Origin: Pseudomonas sp.
GTDB taxonomy: Bacteria > Pseudomonadota > Gammaproteobacteria > Pseudomonadales > Pseudomonadaceae
Reading direction: 5' to 3'
DNA: 64,000 nucleotides
NCBI RefSeq assembly: GCF_030690725.1
Contig: NZ_JAUYGD010000034.1
Span: 1-64,000, forward strand
Position 1 is the first letter of the stretch, and each line of letters opens with the position of its first letter. The position numbers and the translations under genes were made by a program. A model generated the notes under the pieces. It worked only from the letters and a program-made list of their open reading frames with translations. It ran no database searches and was not told the DNA's origin. Positions 16,800 to 25,933 of this stretch are shown one piece after another.

Positions 16800-17237
16800 T
16801 CAACAGAAAGTGACGGTAAGTGTAACTTAGTGTTGAGTAAGTGCCAGGTTTAGCTGAGCAGGCTGGGGGCAGGGGTGGGATTAGGGGTGGTGAGCTGTTG
16901 CGCAAGGGTGAGAGGAGGGGCGTTTGCTTTTATTGGTGGGCAAGCGAAGCGTTGCCCACCCTACCTATCTATCAAGTCCGTGTAGGGTGGAAAACCGCGC
17001 AGCGTTTTCCACCATGGGTTATCCGGGTTGCTTGCTGCGTAAACTGGAGAGCAGGACTACTTGATGATACAGGCGGGCTAGCAAGTATTGCCTACTCTAC
17101 ACGTCAGTATATTTCGCGTAGGATTTGGTCTCCAAGCTACTTTCTAATAATTTTCAGATATTTCATCGCTAGCTTAGTTTTAAATTAAATAATTCATATG
17201 TCTTTTATGAGTGCTTTGGCAAGGAGCCAGTTTAGAA
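16800..17237. repeat. Intergenic stretch with two palindromic repeats
   Basis: A gene-free 438 bp between abiEi and the kinase gene. GGTGGGCAAGC with GCGTTGCCCACCCTAC forms a hairpin at 16935-16964, and GTAGGGTGGAAAACC with GCGTTTTCCACC forms a second at 16982-17013, both of the family seen at 2191 and 26667. From about 17060 the sequence becomes AT-rich, which fits a promoter region for the following genes. No convincing coding sequence was found. Confidence 0.7.
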
Positions 17238-18203
17238 ATGCAAACAGATTTCATTGATATTGCAGACTGGCCAGATGACGATGAATTCTCAGCCGCTTAT
17301 CCGGAAGGAGCCCGCCCTAAGCGAACACTGTTCTCCCCACTAACTCCAGATCAAAAATATATAAAGCCGGACTGGCGTCATATGTTTAAGCGCTCAGCTG
17401 AGCGCTATCCTGAGCAGTTTTGGGCAGAGATAATTGCTTATGAAATCTCTCTGTTACTTGGGATATCTGCGCCGCCATGCTATGCAGCTTTTGACTCTAG
17501 AAATGGTCAGTGTGGTGCGCTTAGTGCCTGGTTCTATAAAGATGGCGATGAATCATTTTATTCAGCAGGTAACTTTTTTCACAAGATTGTCCCAGGGTTT
17601 GATAGAGAGCGTGGCACACAACACAATATTGTTGATTGTGACGAGTTTAACAATCGCGTACTCGGTAAAGATCAGATATATGGATTCTGGAGTATGCTCT
17701 TGTTTGATATGCTTATCGGTAACACAGACCGGCATCAAGATAACTGGGGCCACTTACTCAAGGCTGTGCAACTAAGCAAAAGTGTGGCCCGTCGTCGAGG
17801 AGATAAATTTGATGTCAAATGGCGTTTTGCGCCGTGGTTTGATAACGGAACCAGTCTGGGACATGAGCTTCTGAGTGAGAAATTTTCCCGTTGGGACGCC
17901 GCAACGCTCGATCGCTATATTCGACGTGGCAAGCATCATATGAGGTACTCCAGGGATAACCTTGAACGGATGGGACACATAGAGTCCCTAAGCTTTATAA
18001 AAAGCCATGCAGGAGTCCGTGTTCTGCTCCTAAAGCGGTTGAGGGATTTTGATCTGAATGCTCTTGGAGCGGTCCTTGAGCGCCTTGTTGACCTACCTGC
18101 TCCCGCAGGTGGTAATCTCACCAAAGCACGCGCAGAATTCATCTTTCGGCTAACGCAAAGGCGTGCTCAGTTAGCAATGGAAACCCTAAATGAGCGTAAT
18201 TGA
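17238..18203 (+). CDS. HipA-like Ser/Thr kinase-fold protein
   Basis: A 321-residue protein with the HipA/PI4K-like kinase core. The catalytic loop GNTDRHQDNW is at 161-170 and the metal-binding FDNG at 201-204; a candidate ATP-binding Lys lies in KYIKPDW (about 40-46). It lacks the long N-terminal HipA subdomain. ATG 17238 has AAGGAG upstream at 17221. It overlaps the following HIRAN gene by 14 nt, and both are much less GC-rich than the cob locus, which suggests horizontal acquisition. A toxin or phage-defence kinase role is inferred, not shown. Confidence 0.78.
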   Translation: MQTDFIDIADWPDDDEFSAAYPEGARPKRTLFSPLTPDQKYIKPDWRHMFKRSAERYPEQFWAEIIAYEISLLLGISAPPCYAAFDSRNGQCGALSAWFYKDGDESFYSAGNFFHKIVPGFDRERGTQHNIVDCDEFNNRVLGKDQIYGFWSMLLFDMLIGNTDRHQDNWGHLLKAVQLSKSVARRRGDKFDVKWRFAPWFDNGTSLGHELLSEKFSRWDAATLDRYIRRGKHHMRYSRDNLERMGHIESLSFIKSHAGVRVLLLKRLRDFDLNALGAVLERLVDLPAPAGGNLTKARAEFIFRLTQRRAQLAMETLNERN

Positions 18204-18888
18204 GAATATTTTTGAGCCATCTAGGTTGCTATTAGTATGGCATCACTCACAGCCAGGTACTCCACGCCATCGGAGAGTAGTTGGTGAACTCGTTCGTCAT
18301 GGTGAAGATGCATCATTTCGTTATTTGAAAAATACTGATGATTTTCACGCGGCGCTTGAAGAGGGTTTCCATGAGTTTCCAGCTTTTTCAGATAAAGCAG
18401 GAGGTGAGCATCATACGGGTGCTCTTGATGTCTTTATGCGGCGCTTGCCCCCTCGTAAGCGAGAGGACTTCAAAGAGTATCTAGCTCAGTATAGTTTGCC
18501 TTCTGATTTTTCCGGTTCGGCATTTTCATTGCTTGGTTATACCGGCGCTCGTCTTGCAAGCGATACATTTGAATTATGTCCAGATTTAAGTGATGCAAAG
18601 GCGCCGTTAGACTTCGTCATTGAGGCATCCGGCACTCAATATCATACTGAGGAAGGTAAAATATTTTCAGAAGATGACCCGGTAACATTTGAAGCAGACT
18701 TTGATAATGAGCATGATAAGAATGCGGTAAAAATAATACACAGTGGTAGTGTTGTTGGCTTTGTTAACAAAGCACTTGCCCCGAGCTTTCGTCGTTTATT
18801 AGATAGTGGGGGTGTAGAAGGTAGCGTACTTCGCTTCACTGAGCGAAAGTCAAAGTCACGACTTATCATTTTAGTTAGGTATTTATAG
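18190..18888 (+). CDS. HIRAN-domain protein with HipA N-terminal-like region
   Basis: A 232-residue protein. The C-terminal part (about 140-225) shows FEADFDNEHDKNAVKI, GSVVGFVNKALAPSF and a final VLRFTERKS block, matching HIRAN domains that bind DNA ends or unusual DNA. The N-terminal part (GELVRHGED.FRYL, FHEFPAFSDKAG, MRRLPPRKREDF) resembles the HipA N-terminal subdomain that the neighbouring kinase lacks. The two genes overlap by 14 nt, so a split HipA-like enzyme with a DNA-sensing arm is a reasonable reading. Function is not established. Confidence 0.7.
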   Translation: MSVIENIFEPSRLLLVWHHSQPGTPRHRRVVGELVRHGEDASFRYLKNTDDFHAALEEGFHEFPAFSDKAGGEHHTGALDVFMRRLPPRKREDFKEYLAQYSLPSDFSGSAFSLLGYTGARLASDTFELCPDLSDAKAPLDFVIEASGTQYHTEEGKIFSEDDPVTFEADFDNEHDKNAVKIIHSGSVVGFVNKALAPSFRRLLDSGGVEGSVLRFTERKSKSRLIILVRYL

Positions 18889-18889
18889 A

Positions 18890-18921
18890 TAGGATGGGTT
18901 GAGCATGCTCAACCCATCCTA
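18890..18921. terminator. 32-bp perfect palindrome between convergent genes
   Basis: TAGGATGGGTTGAGCA is followed immediately by its exact reverse complement. It begins 2 nt after the HIRAN gene stop and ends 6 nt before the cobJ stop on the other strand. It can act as a bidirectional transcription barrier, although it lacks long T tracts. The half-site matches the repeat at 40586-40682. Confidence 0.65.
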
Positions 18922-18927
18922 CGTTCG

Positions 18928-20589
18928 TTACAGCTGCGGGTAACTCCTTGGCGTATACACCCACTCCCCACCCTCGGCTCTTGGGAAGCGGCAAGTCTGG
19001 CTGGAGCCGATGATGACCAGGGTGCGCATATCGACCATCTCTGGCGTCAGTTCACCGAGGGTGAGGGTACGCAGGGTTTCGCCGGGGCGGCCGATATCGC
19101 GGCCGAGGACCACCAGGGTTTCTGGTGTGCGTTGTTGGCTGATGATTTCCAGCGCAGAGCCGAGCTGCCAGGGACGGGCTTTGGAAATGGGGTTGTAGAA
19201 GGCCATCACCAGGTCGGCGGCGGCGGCGTGCGCCAGGCGCTTTTCGATAATCGCCCAGGGCTTGAGGTTGTCCGACAGGGAGATCAGGCAGAAGTCGTGG
19301 CCCAGCGGCGCGCCGGCTTTGGCGGCGGTGGCCAGTGCGGCGGAAACGCCGGGGAATACCTGTAGATCGACCCGCTGCCATTCGGCGTCGGTCGATTCAT
19401 GCAGGGCTTCCAGCACCGCGGCGGCCATGGCGAATACGCCGGGGTCGCCGGAAGACACCACCACCACGCGCCGACCGCTGGCGGCCAGTGCGAAGGCATG
19501 GCGGGCGCGCTGCATTTCTTCGCGGTTATCGGTGCAGTGGCGCACCTGCTCCGGGCGCAGCGGGCCGGCCATATTGATATAGGTTTCGTAGCCGAGCAGG
19601 TCTTGTGCTTCGTCTAGTGCCTGGCGGGCGGCGGGCACCATAAATTCGGCTGCGCCGGGGCCGAGGCCAATCACTGTCAGGCGGCCACGGGGGCGACCGA
19701 ACTGGCTGGCGTCGATAGGTGCAGCGGCCAGCAGCAGGCGTAGATTGGCGTGCTGGCTATGCAGCGGCGGCAGTTGCGTGGCGTCGTCGATAAAGCGCAG
19801 CGGCAATTTGAGCTGCGCGGCGGAGGCGTGCAGGTCGGCGTTGGCCATTAGTTCCGGCGCGGCCACTAGGCAGGCCAGGCTTTGCGCGGCCAGGCCGCTG
19901 GTCTGTAGCGCCTGTTGCAGTTCGCTCAGTAAATCGGCGCTGGCGCGTTCGACCCATACGGCCACTTGTTGTGGGTGGATTAGCAGCTCATCGGCATTGG
20001 CGGCGCGGTTATGTGGGCTGATATGGATCACCCGGCTAGCCTGGTTATCCACCGGCAGTTTGGCCTGGGCCAGCCAGGGTGCGTCGCCCTCAATCCGCAC
20101 GGCCTGGCCACCGAGCAGGTCGCTGACAAAGCCTTTGCCCTGTTCCAGATCGGCCAGCACATAGCCGGCCGGCGGCTCCAGCAGGCAGGTGCCGAAACGC
20201 AGTTCGCCGCTGGTGGTGATCGCCGCGCTGACCTGCAGGTGCGCAGCAATCTCTCGCGCCATGCGGTTGACCCCACCGAGGCCGCCAAGCAGCGGCACCA
20301 CGGCGCTGCCATCTTCGGCCACGGCCAGCACCGGCGGCTCGCTATCTTTCTCTCCGAGCACAGTGGCCAGGCTGCGAATCACGATACCGGCGGCGCACAG
20401 GACGATCAGCGGCGTACCGGCACGATAGAGCGTGCGCAGGGTGTCGCCAAAGTCTGCATAGGTCCGCTCAACGTCCGCCACTCGGCTGTGCAGGCCGTGG
20501 ATTTTGGCCTGTGGATAAAGCGCCTGTATGCGCCGCGCACAAGGCAGGGCGGAGGGGCCGAGGACAATGATGGCGGGGGCGGTACTCAT
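18928..20589 (-). CDS. cobJ: CbiG-CobJ fusion: precorrin-3B C17-methyltransferase with N-terminal CbiG domains
   Basis: A 553-residue fusion. Residues 1 to about 135 are a CbiG N-terminal domain (LIVLCAAGIVIRSLA, VAEDGSAVVPLLGGLGG). About 205-290 resembles a worn CbiG C-terminal (CobE-like) domain without the GxGCRxGC motif. From about 301 the CobJ methylase begins (LTVIGLGPGAAEFM, VVSSGDPGVFAM, FPGVSAALATAA, VVLGRDIGR). CobJ methylates C-17 with ring contraction. The gene is read leftward from the riboswitch at 23585, after cobG-cobH-cobI, with a 165-nt repeat-bearing gap before it. Confidence 0.94.
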   Translation of the reverse strand: MSTAPAIIVLGPSALPCARRIQALYPQAKIHGLHSRVADVERTYADFGDTLRTLYRAGTPLIVLCAAGIVIRSLATVLGEKDSEPPVLAVAEDGSAVVPLLGGLGGVNRMAREIAAHLQVSAAITTSGELRFGTCLLEPPAGYVLADLEQGKGFVSDLLGGQAVRIEGDAPWLAQAKLPVDNQASRVIHISPHNRAANADELLIHPQQVAVWVERASADLLSELQQALQTSGLAAQSLACLVAAPELMANADLHASAAQLKLPLRFIDDATQLPPLHSQHANLRLLLAAAPIDASQFGRPRGRLTVIGLGPGAAEFMVPAARQALDEAQDLLGYETYINMAGPLRPEQVRHCTDNREEMQRARHAFALAASGRRVVVVSSGDPGVFAMAAAVLEALHESTDAEWQRVDLQVFPGVSAALATAAKAGAPLGHDFCLISLSDNLKPWAIIEKRLAHAAAADLVMAFYNPISKARPWQLGSALEIISQQRTPETLVVLGRDIGRPGETLRTLTLGELTPEMVDMRTLVIIGSSQTCRFPRAEGGEWVYTPRSYPQL

Positions 20590-20600
20590 GTTTGAATCCT

Positions 20601-20747
20601 GTAGCCCGGATGCAATCCGGGGCGTGCGGTTTCCCGGATTGCATCCGGGCTACGTTCAGTTGGGTAGGGTAGATCGGGGCGCGTAGCTGATGTTTTTTTC
20701 ATCCACCAATCGCGGTTGGTGGATGGGTGAAGCGTCATCCACCCTAC
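20601..20747. repeat. Two adjacent palindromic repeats between cobI and cobJ
   Basis: A short-form GTAGCCCGGATGCAATCCGG inverted repeat (20601-20653) is followed by a GTAGGGT...ATCCACCCTAC element (20664-20747) containing the hairpin CATCCACCAATCGCGGTTGGTGGATG. Together they fill the gap inside the cobG-H-I-J operon and could attenuate or process the transcript before cobJ. Confidence 0.85.
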
Positions 20748-20754
20748 AGCCGTG

Positions 20755-21507
20755 TTAACCGCGCCATTTCTCGCCGGGAATCACGATCATCGAGAAGTAG
20801 GGCGAGGACATCGGCTCCACTTCATCTAGCGGCACGATGCGTTGGTTGCCCATGGTCGCGCGCTCGACGTAATGCGCGCGCTGGTCGATGCCCAGCTCCT
20901 GCAGCACACGGCGAACTTTCTCGAAATTACGCCCCAGTTTCATGATCACGGCGGCTTCGGCGCTGTGCAGGCGCTGCTTGAGTTCGTCTTCGGGGAGCAC
21001 GCCGGAGAGCACGCTCAGGCTCTGGTTGCGGTACACCAGCGGGGTACCGAGCACCGAGGCGCAGCCGAGCATGGAGCACACGCCGGGTACCACTTCGACG
21101 TCGTACTGGCCGGCCAAGCGGTCGTGCAGGTACATGTAAGAGCCGTAGAAAAACGGGTCGCCTTCGCAGATCACCGCCACGTCATGGCCGGCGTCGAGCT
21201 GGGCGGCGATCTGCACCGCGCAGGTGTCGTAGAAATCGCTGATCACATCTTCATAGCTCAGCGGCGCGGCGAGTTTTTCCGTGGTCACCGGGTACACCAG
21301 CGGCAGGCGCTGCTGCGCGTCCGTCAGGTGCTGTTCGATGATGCCGAAGGCGTTGCCGCCCTGACCCTTATTGGCTTTAGCCTTGGCCACAAAGTAGCCG
21401 ACCACCGCTGCCGATTGCAGCAGGCGCAGGGCCTTGAGGGTGATCAGTTCGGGGTCGCCGGGGCCGACACCGATGCCAAGCAAGCGGCCTTTTTGCGCAC
21501 TCATCAT
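20755..21507 (-). CDS. cobI: Precorrin-2 C20-methyltransferase
   Basis: A 250-residue SAM-dependent methylase that converts precorrin-2 to precorrin-3A. The N-terminal [21 protein letters not shown], the [18 protein letters not shown] segment and [15 protein letters not shown] are clear family motifs. It overlaps cobH by 4 nt (ATGA) within the leftward cobGHIJ operon. Confidence 0.96.
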   Translation of the reverse strand: MMSAQKGRLLGIGVGPGDPELITLKALRLLQSAAVVGYFVAKAKANKGQGGNAFGIIEQHLTDAQQRLPLVYPVTTEKLAAPLSYEDVISDFYDTCAVQIAAQLDAGHDVAVICEGDPFFYGSYMYLHDRLAGQYDVEVVPGVCSMLGCASVLGTPLVYRNQSLSVLSGVLPEDELKQRLHSAEAAVIMKLGRNFEKVRRVLQELGIDQRAHYVERATMGNQRIVPLDEVEPMSSPYFSMIVIPGEKWRG

Positions 21508-22130
21508 TCAACCTCCGTGGCCAGGGCGTTGACCGCCGCCACCGCCATGGCGCTACCGCCACGACGGCCGCGCACGATCACATAGGGCACGCCGCGGCTG
21601 TCGGCGGCGAGGGCGTCCTTGGATTCCGCCGCGCCAATAAAGCCCACCGGCATGCCGATGATCAGCGCCGGTTTCGGTGCGCCGGCGTCGAGCATTTCCA
21701 GCAGGTAAAACAGCGCAGTGGGCGCGTTGCCGATCACCACCACGCTGCCTTGCAGATGCTCGCGCCAATGTTCCAATGCGACGGCCGAACGGGTATTGCC
21801 CAGTGCGCGGGCCTGCTCAATCACACCGTCGTTATGCAGGGTGCAGATCACCGGGTTGTTGGCGGCCAGGCGCGGGCGGGTGATGCCTTCGGCGACCATC
21901 CGCGCATCGCAGAGAATCGCCGCTCCTTTGGCCAGGGCAGCGCGGCCAGCGGCACCGGCGCCGGGCGAGAAGCGCAGATCCTGCACCACATCGACCATGC
22001 CGCAGGCGTGGATAACCCGCACGGCGAGCTTTTCCAGGTCTGCCGGGATCGCCGACAGGTCGGCCTCGGCGCGGATGGTGGCGAAGGACTGGCGGTAGAT
22101 TTCCTGGCCGTCGCGGATGTACTCAAGCAT
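21504..22130 (-). CDS. cobH: Precorrin-8X methylmutase
   Basis: A 208-residue enzyme that moves the C-11 methyl group to C-12, giving hydrogenobyrinic acid. It shows the family blocks [18 protein letters not shown], the catalytic-His region at about 43, [17 protein letters not shown] and [14 protein letters not shown] with [13 protein letters not shown]. It overlaps cobG by 8 nt and cobI by 4 nt, indicating tight translational coupling. Confidence 0.96.
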   Translation of the reverse strand: MLEYIRDGQEIYRQSFATIRAEADLSAIPADLEKLAVRVIHACGMVDVVQDLRFSPGAGAAGRAALAKGAAILCDARMVAEGITRPRLAANNPVICTLHNDGVIEQARALGNTRSAVALEHWREHLQGSVVVIGNAPTALFYLLEMLDAGAPKPALIIGMPVGFIGAAESKDALAADSRGVPYVIVRGRRGGSAMAVAAVNALATEVE

Positions 22131-23496
22131 CGCTGTTTCCTGTTGCGCAGTGGGCGGCGAACCAGTCGCCGGCCTCGTCGATAGTCATGGCGCTGGCCAG
22201 CAGTTGACCGAAACCGGCCGCCTCGGGCGTGCGTTGATAGAGCTGGTAATGCCCGGCGCTGCTGGCCAGCAGGGTAAAGGGCGCGGTATGCGCGGCGGCG
22301 CAGGAACGCGGGCAGGCGCTGAGATGCACCTGCGGCCGCGCCGTGCTGGCGCGCAGGCGCTCGGCCAGGCGTAGGGCATCGGCCTTGCTGTCGGCCAGGC
22401 CTTTGGCGCAGGCGGCCGAACCGGTGCAGGCGATCAGCTGGCTTAACGGCTCCTGCGCATCGGTAAGCAGGCCGAGTTCGGCCAGGGTTTGCAGCAGTTT
22501 GTCTGCTGATGGCTCGGGGATATTGGGCAGCAACAGGCCCTGCCAGGGCGTCAGGCGCAGGCTGGCATCGCCGTAGTGCTCAGCCAGTTCGGCCAGGGCT
22601 TTGAGTTGTGCGGCGTCGATCCTGCCTAGGCGCGTGGCGGTAGCGACCATGCACAGGCCGTTCTGCTGCTGTGGATAAATGCCCATCGGCGCGCGTGGGC
22701 TGACTGGTTTGCGTTGCCAATCGGTCAGCGGCGCTTGCACGGCAAAGGGCAGGCGCATTTGCAGCTGTTGCAGCAGTTGGTTGGGGACAATTACGGCAAG
22801 CAGCTGGCGCATCCGGCTGTGTTCGCTCCCAGCCAGTTCGATAAACAGCCTTAGCAATTGTTCCACCAGCGGCATGACTTGCTCAGCCTCGACCACGCCC
22901 AGCGGCCGGTCAGTCGGGCAGCCGGCCAGGCCAAAGGCCAGTCGGGTTGGCGTGCCAGGCAGGGCGCTTAGCCAGATATCGTGGCGGTGTTCGAGCATGG
23001 CCAGGGCTTCGCCGCCGTCCAGCTGCAGGGCGAACTTGGCCGACAGCCCATGCAGCGCCGGGGTGTTTTGCAGCAGCTCAAGCAGCGCGGCGGCCAGCGG
23101 GCGGGTGTCGAGCAGGGCCTGCGGATCGAGGCCGGCAGCGGGGCTAAGCAGCAGGTTGCGCACGTCATCAGCGGCGGGGTTGCTTGGGCCGAGGTCGGCA
23201 GCCAGCAGACGCTCGATCAACTCGGCCTGCTGGCCGGGCAACACGCCACGAATCTGCAGATTGCTGCGGTTAGTCAGCTCCAGCACACCGCTGGCGCAGC
23301 GTTCGGCGGCCTCGGCGATGGCCCGAGCCTGTTGGCTGCTCAGCACGCCGCCGGCCAGCTTGACCCGGCAGATACCGCCGTCCAGCGCCGGAACGATACG
23401 CAGCAGGCCTGGGCACGCCGATCCCGATTTTTCGGAGCGTGGGGCAAGTATCTCGATAGTGGTGGCAAGGTCGCGCAACGGTTTCACCAGCAACAA
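22123..23496 (-). CDS. cobG: Precorrin-3B synthase
   Basis: A nitrite/sulfite-reductase-like monooxygenase of up to 457 residues that hydroxylates C-20 and forms the gamma-lactone using O2. The N-terminal ferredoxin-like repeat contains ACPGLLRIVPALDGGICRVKL, and the siroheme/4Fe-4S cysteines are in CTGSAAC and HLSACPRSC. It defines the oxygen-dependent route. The start is uncertain: TTG 23496, GTG 23490 and TTG 23481 are all in frame. It is the first gene after the minus-strand B12 riboswitch. Confidence 0.92.
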   Translation of the reverse strand: MLLVKPLRDLATTIEILAPRSEKSGSACPGLLRIVPALDGGICRVKLAGGVLSSQQARAIAEAAERCASGVLELTNRSNLQIRGVLPGQQAELIERLLAADLGPSNPAADDVRNLLLSPAAGLDPQALLDTRPLAAALLELLQNTPALHGLSAKFALQLDGGEALAMLEHRHDIWLSALPGTPTRLAFGLAGCPTDRPLGVVEAEQVMPLVEQLLRLFIELAGSEHSRMRQLLAVIVPNQLLQQLQMRLPFAVQAPLTDWQRKPVSPRAPMGIYPQQQNGLCMVATATRLGRIDAAQLKALAELAEHYGDASLRLTPWQGLLLPNIPEPSADKLLQTLAELGLLTDAQEPLSQLIACTGSAACAKGLADSKADALRLAERLRASTARPQVHLSACPRSCAAAHTAPFTLLASSAGHYQLYQRTPEAAGFGQLLASAMTIDEAGDWFAAHCATGNSDA

Positions 23497-23584
23497 AGAC
23501 GCGGCGACCGAACCAGCGAAATCCGCCCACAGGGGGTTTCATGGCATCGGTACACCCCGCCCGATGTTGGCACTCGCGACTAGC

Positions 23585-23760
23585 GTCGTCGGCAGGTCTC
23601 CTGGCTGACAGGTCTTTATCTGCCGCGGCCTTCCCGGTTTCCCAGTGGCGCAGTTGCGGCAGACTCGCTGTTTACAGTTGCGGGGGCAGCTCGGTCACGA
23701 TCAGCGGATCGCTCCGGATTCCCTCTTAGGCCCTATGCACAATGGCGGCGGGCACCGACG
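23585..23760 (-). ncRNA. Cobalamin riboswitch upstream of cobG-cobH-cobI-cobJ
   Basis: On the minus strand the sequence shows AGAGGGAATCC, the core GCTGCCCCCGCAACTGTAA, ACCGGGAAGG and the 3' box CAGCCAGGAGACCTGCCG. P1 forms between CGTCGG and CCGACG at the two ends. It is divergent from cobL and lies 89 nt before the cobG start, so it should control the whole leftward operon. Confidence 0.93.
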
Positions 23761-23832
23761 AAGGCGCTATTATGCCCGCTTTGTTTGACGTGCAGACACC
23801 CTTGCTCGTCGGGCGGGCGCAGAGGAGTAGGT

Positions 23833-25035
23833 ATGACGGCCTGGTTAACCCTGGTGGGTATCGGTGAAGACGGCTATGCCGGCCTGGGTGAGGCGGCGCG
23901 CCGGGTGCTGGGCGAGGCGCAGTGGATCGTCGGCAGCCCACGGCAGCTGGCGCTATTGCCGAGTGATCTGCCGGGGCAGCACGAACGCTGGCCCAGCCCC
24001 TTTAGCCTGGAACCGGTGCTGGCGCGGCGCGGGATGCCGGTGTGCGTGCTGGCCAGCGGCGACCCGCTGTTCTATGGCGTGGGTGCGAGCCTGGCGCGGC
24101 AGCTGCCGGCTGAGGAGTTGCGGGTGTTTTCCGCGCCCTCATCCGTCTCACTGGCTGCTGCTCGCCTGGGTTGGCCACTGCAGGACGTGACGGTGCTGTC
24201 GCTGGTGGCGCGGCCGTTGGCGGCGTTGCAGGCGCAGCTTTTCCCCGGCGCGCGGTTGCTGGTATTGAGCAATGACGGCGACAGCCCAGCGGCCGTGGCC
24301 GAATTGCTGCGTGAGCGTGGTTTTGGCCCCAGCCGTTTGACCGTGCTGGAGCATCTGGGCGGCGTTCAGGAGCGGCGCATCGACGGTTTGGCCAGCGACT
24401 GGGTGTTGCCGCGCGCTGCCGATCTCAATCTACTGGCGGTCGAGTGCGTGGCTGGCGCCGATGCGCGCCTGCTGCCGCTCACTCCGGGGTTGCCGGACGA
24501 CGCCTATCAGCACGACGGCCAACTGACCAAGCGCGATGTGCGTGCCATTACCCTGGCGCGGCTGGCGCCGCAACCCGGTGAGCGGCTCTGGGATGTGGGT
24601 GCCGGCTGCGGTTCCATCGGCATCGAGTGGATGCGCGCGCACCCCAGCTGCCGGGCGCTGGCGATTGAGGCTGATGCCGGTCGTCAGGCGCATATCCAGC
24701 ACAACCGCGATGCCCTCGGTGTACCGGGCCTGCAACTGGTCGCCGGCCGCGCGCCCGAAGCCCTGGCTGGATTGGCGGCGCCGGATGCGATCTTTATCGG
24801 CGGCGGGGTGACCATCCCCGGTGTGCTGGAGCAGTGCTGGGCCAGCCTGAAACCGGGCGGGCGTCTGGTGGCCAATGCCGTGACCCTGCAAAGCGAGGCG
24901 GCGCTGGTGGCCTGGCGCGAGCAGGTCGGCGGCGAGCTGACGCGCATCAGCGTGGCCCAGGCGCAGCCGCTGGGCGGTTTCGACACCTGGCGCAGCGCCT
25001 TGCCGATCACCCTGCTGGAGGTGCGCAAGCCGTGA
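23833..25035 (+). CDS. cobL: Precorrin-6Y C5,15-methyltransferase (decarboxylating)
   Basis: A 400-residue two-domain enzyme. The N-terminal CbiE-like methylase shows [19 protein letters not shown] and [16 protein letters not shown]; the C-terminal CbiT-like domain shows the SAM motif [16 protein letters not shown] and [14 protein letters not shown]. It methylates C-5 and C-15 and decarboxylates the C-12 acetate chain. ATG 23833 follows GAGGAG at the ideal distance. It overlaps cobK by 4 nt (GTGA). Confidence 0.96.
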   Translation: MTAWLTLVGIGEDGYAGLGEAARRVLGEAQWIVGSPRQLALLPSDLPGQHERWPSPFSLEPVLARRGMPVCVLASGDPLFYGVGASLARQLPAEELRVFSAPSSVSLAAARLGWPLQDVTVLSLVARPLAALQAQLFPGARLLVLSNDGDSPAAVAELLRERGFGPSRLTVLEHLGGVQERRIDGLASDWVLPRAADLNLLAVECVAGADARLLPLTPGLPDDAYQHDGQLTKRDVRAITLARLAPQPGERLWDVGAGCGSIGIEWMRAHPSCRALAIEADAGRQAHIQHNRDALGVPGLQLVAGRAPEALAGLAAPDAIFIGGGVTIPGVLEQCWASLKPGGRLVANAVTLQSEAALVAWREQVGGELTRISVAQAQPLGGFDTWRSALPITLLEVRKP

Positions 25036-25766
25036 GCCCGCGTATCCTCCTGCTTGGCGGCACCACCGAGGCGTTGCGTCTGGCGCGGCGGCTGAGTCCC
25101 GAAGCCATCTACAGCCTGGCCGGGTTGGGCCGGGTGCCGGATGACTTGCCCTGTCAGGTGCGCGTTGGCGGTTTTGGTGGGGCCGAAGGTTTGGCGGGGT
25201 ATATCCGCGAGCAGGGCATCGAGCTGCTGCTGGATCTGACCCACCCCTATGCCGCGCAGATCAGCACCAATGCCGCCCGCGCCGCCGAGCTGAGCGGGAT
25301 TGCCTGCTGGGCGCTGCGCCGCCCCGGCTGGCAGGCCGGCGAGGGTGATGACTGGCGTGAAGTGGATAACTGGGCCGGTTTGATCGAAACCCTGAAGGGT
25401 TTCTGCCGTCCGCTATTTACCCTCGGCCGCGAGCCACTGGAGCATCTGCACGAAATTCCCCTGCATCAGCACTGGACCGTGCGCTGCCTGACGGCCCAGC
25501 AAGCCGTGCCGCGTGCGGAAATTATCGGCGCGCGCGGGCCGTTCGCGCTGGATGAGGAGCGCGCGCTATTCGCCCGGTTGGGCACCGATGTGCTGATCAG
25601 CAAGAACAGCGGCAGCCAGTCCACCGAGCCGAAATTGCAGGTGGCGCGGGAGCTGGGCCTGCCGGTGCTGCTGCTGCGCCGGCCCGAGTTGCCGAGCGTG
25701 GATCGCGAGTTTGTCAGCCTCGAAGCCCTTGCCGAGGCGTTGCGCCGGATAGCGGTAGGAACGTAG
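25032..25766 (+). CDS. cobK: Precorrin-6A reductase
   Basis: A 244-residue NADPH-dependent reductase that makes precorrin-6B. It begins with GTG at 25032, overlapping the cobL stop, and shows [42 protein letters not shown] and the conserved SKNSG of the C-terminal NADPH region. Length is usual for the family. It is the last gene of the cobLK pair and runs into a REP-like repeat. Confidence 0.96.
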   Translation: MSPRILLLGGTTEALRLARRLSPEAIYSLAGLGRVPDDLPCQVRVGGFGGAEGLAGYIREQGIELLLDLTHPYAAQISTNAARAAELSGIACWALRRPGWQAGEGDDWREVDNWAGLIETLKGFCRPLFTLGREPLEHLHEIPLHQHWTVRCLTAQQAVPRAEIIGARGPFALDEERALFARLGTDVLISKNSGSQSTEPKLQVARELGLPVLLLRRPELPSVDREFVSLEALAEALRRIAVGT

Positions 25767-25874
25767 CCCGGATAAGCGCAGCGCAATCCGGGGTGCCGCG
25801 ATCCCGGATTGCGCCAAGGCTTATCCGGGCTACAGGGGGTCGAGCAAGGTAGGGTGGATGACGCTTCACCCTAC
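25763..25874. repeat. Long-form REP-like palindrome plus GTAGGGTGGATGACGC repeat
   Basis: The first element (25763-25833) opens with GTAGCCCGGATAAGCGCAGC and closes with GCTTATCCGGGCTAC; it overlaps the last codons of cobK. The second (25849-25874) is GTAGGGTGGATGACGCTTCACCCTAC. Both families recur elsewhere in the window. Confidence 0.9.
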
Positions 25875-25933
25875 GTGCCGCCACCCGAGCAAAAAATCCC
25901 CTGTTAGACTGCCGCCCCGCTTTGGAGGCCGCT

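Noticed and set aside
16841-17188. A 115-codon plus-strand open frame
   Set aside because: It is built of two palindromic repeats and AT-rich promoter-like sequence, with no family features.
23270-23542. Minus-strand open frame starting at ATG 23542 just after the riboswitch
   Set aside because: It is out of frame with cobG and its translation loses all similarity within cobG. A frameshifted true cobG N-terminus remains possible, but I cannot support it.
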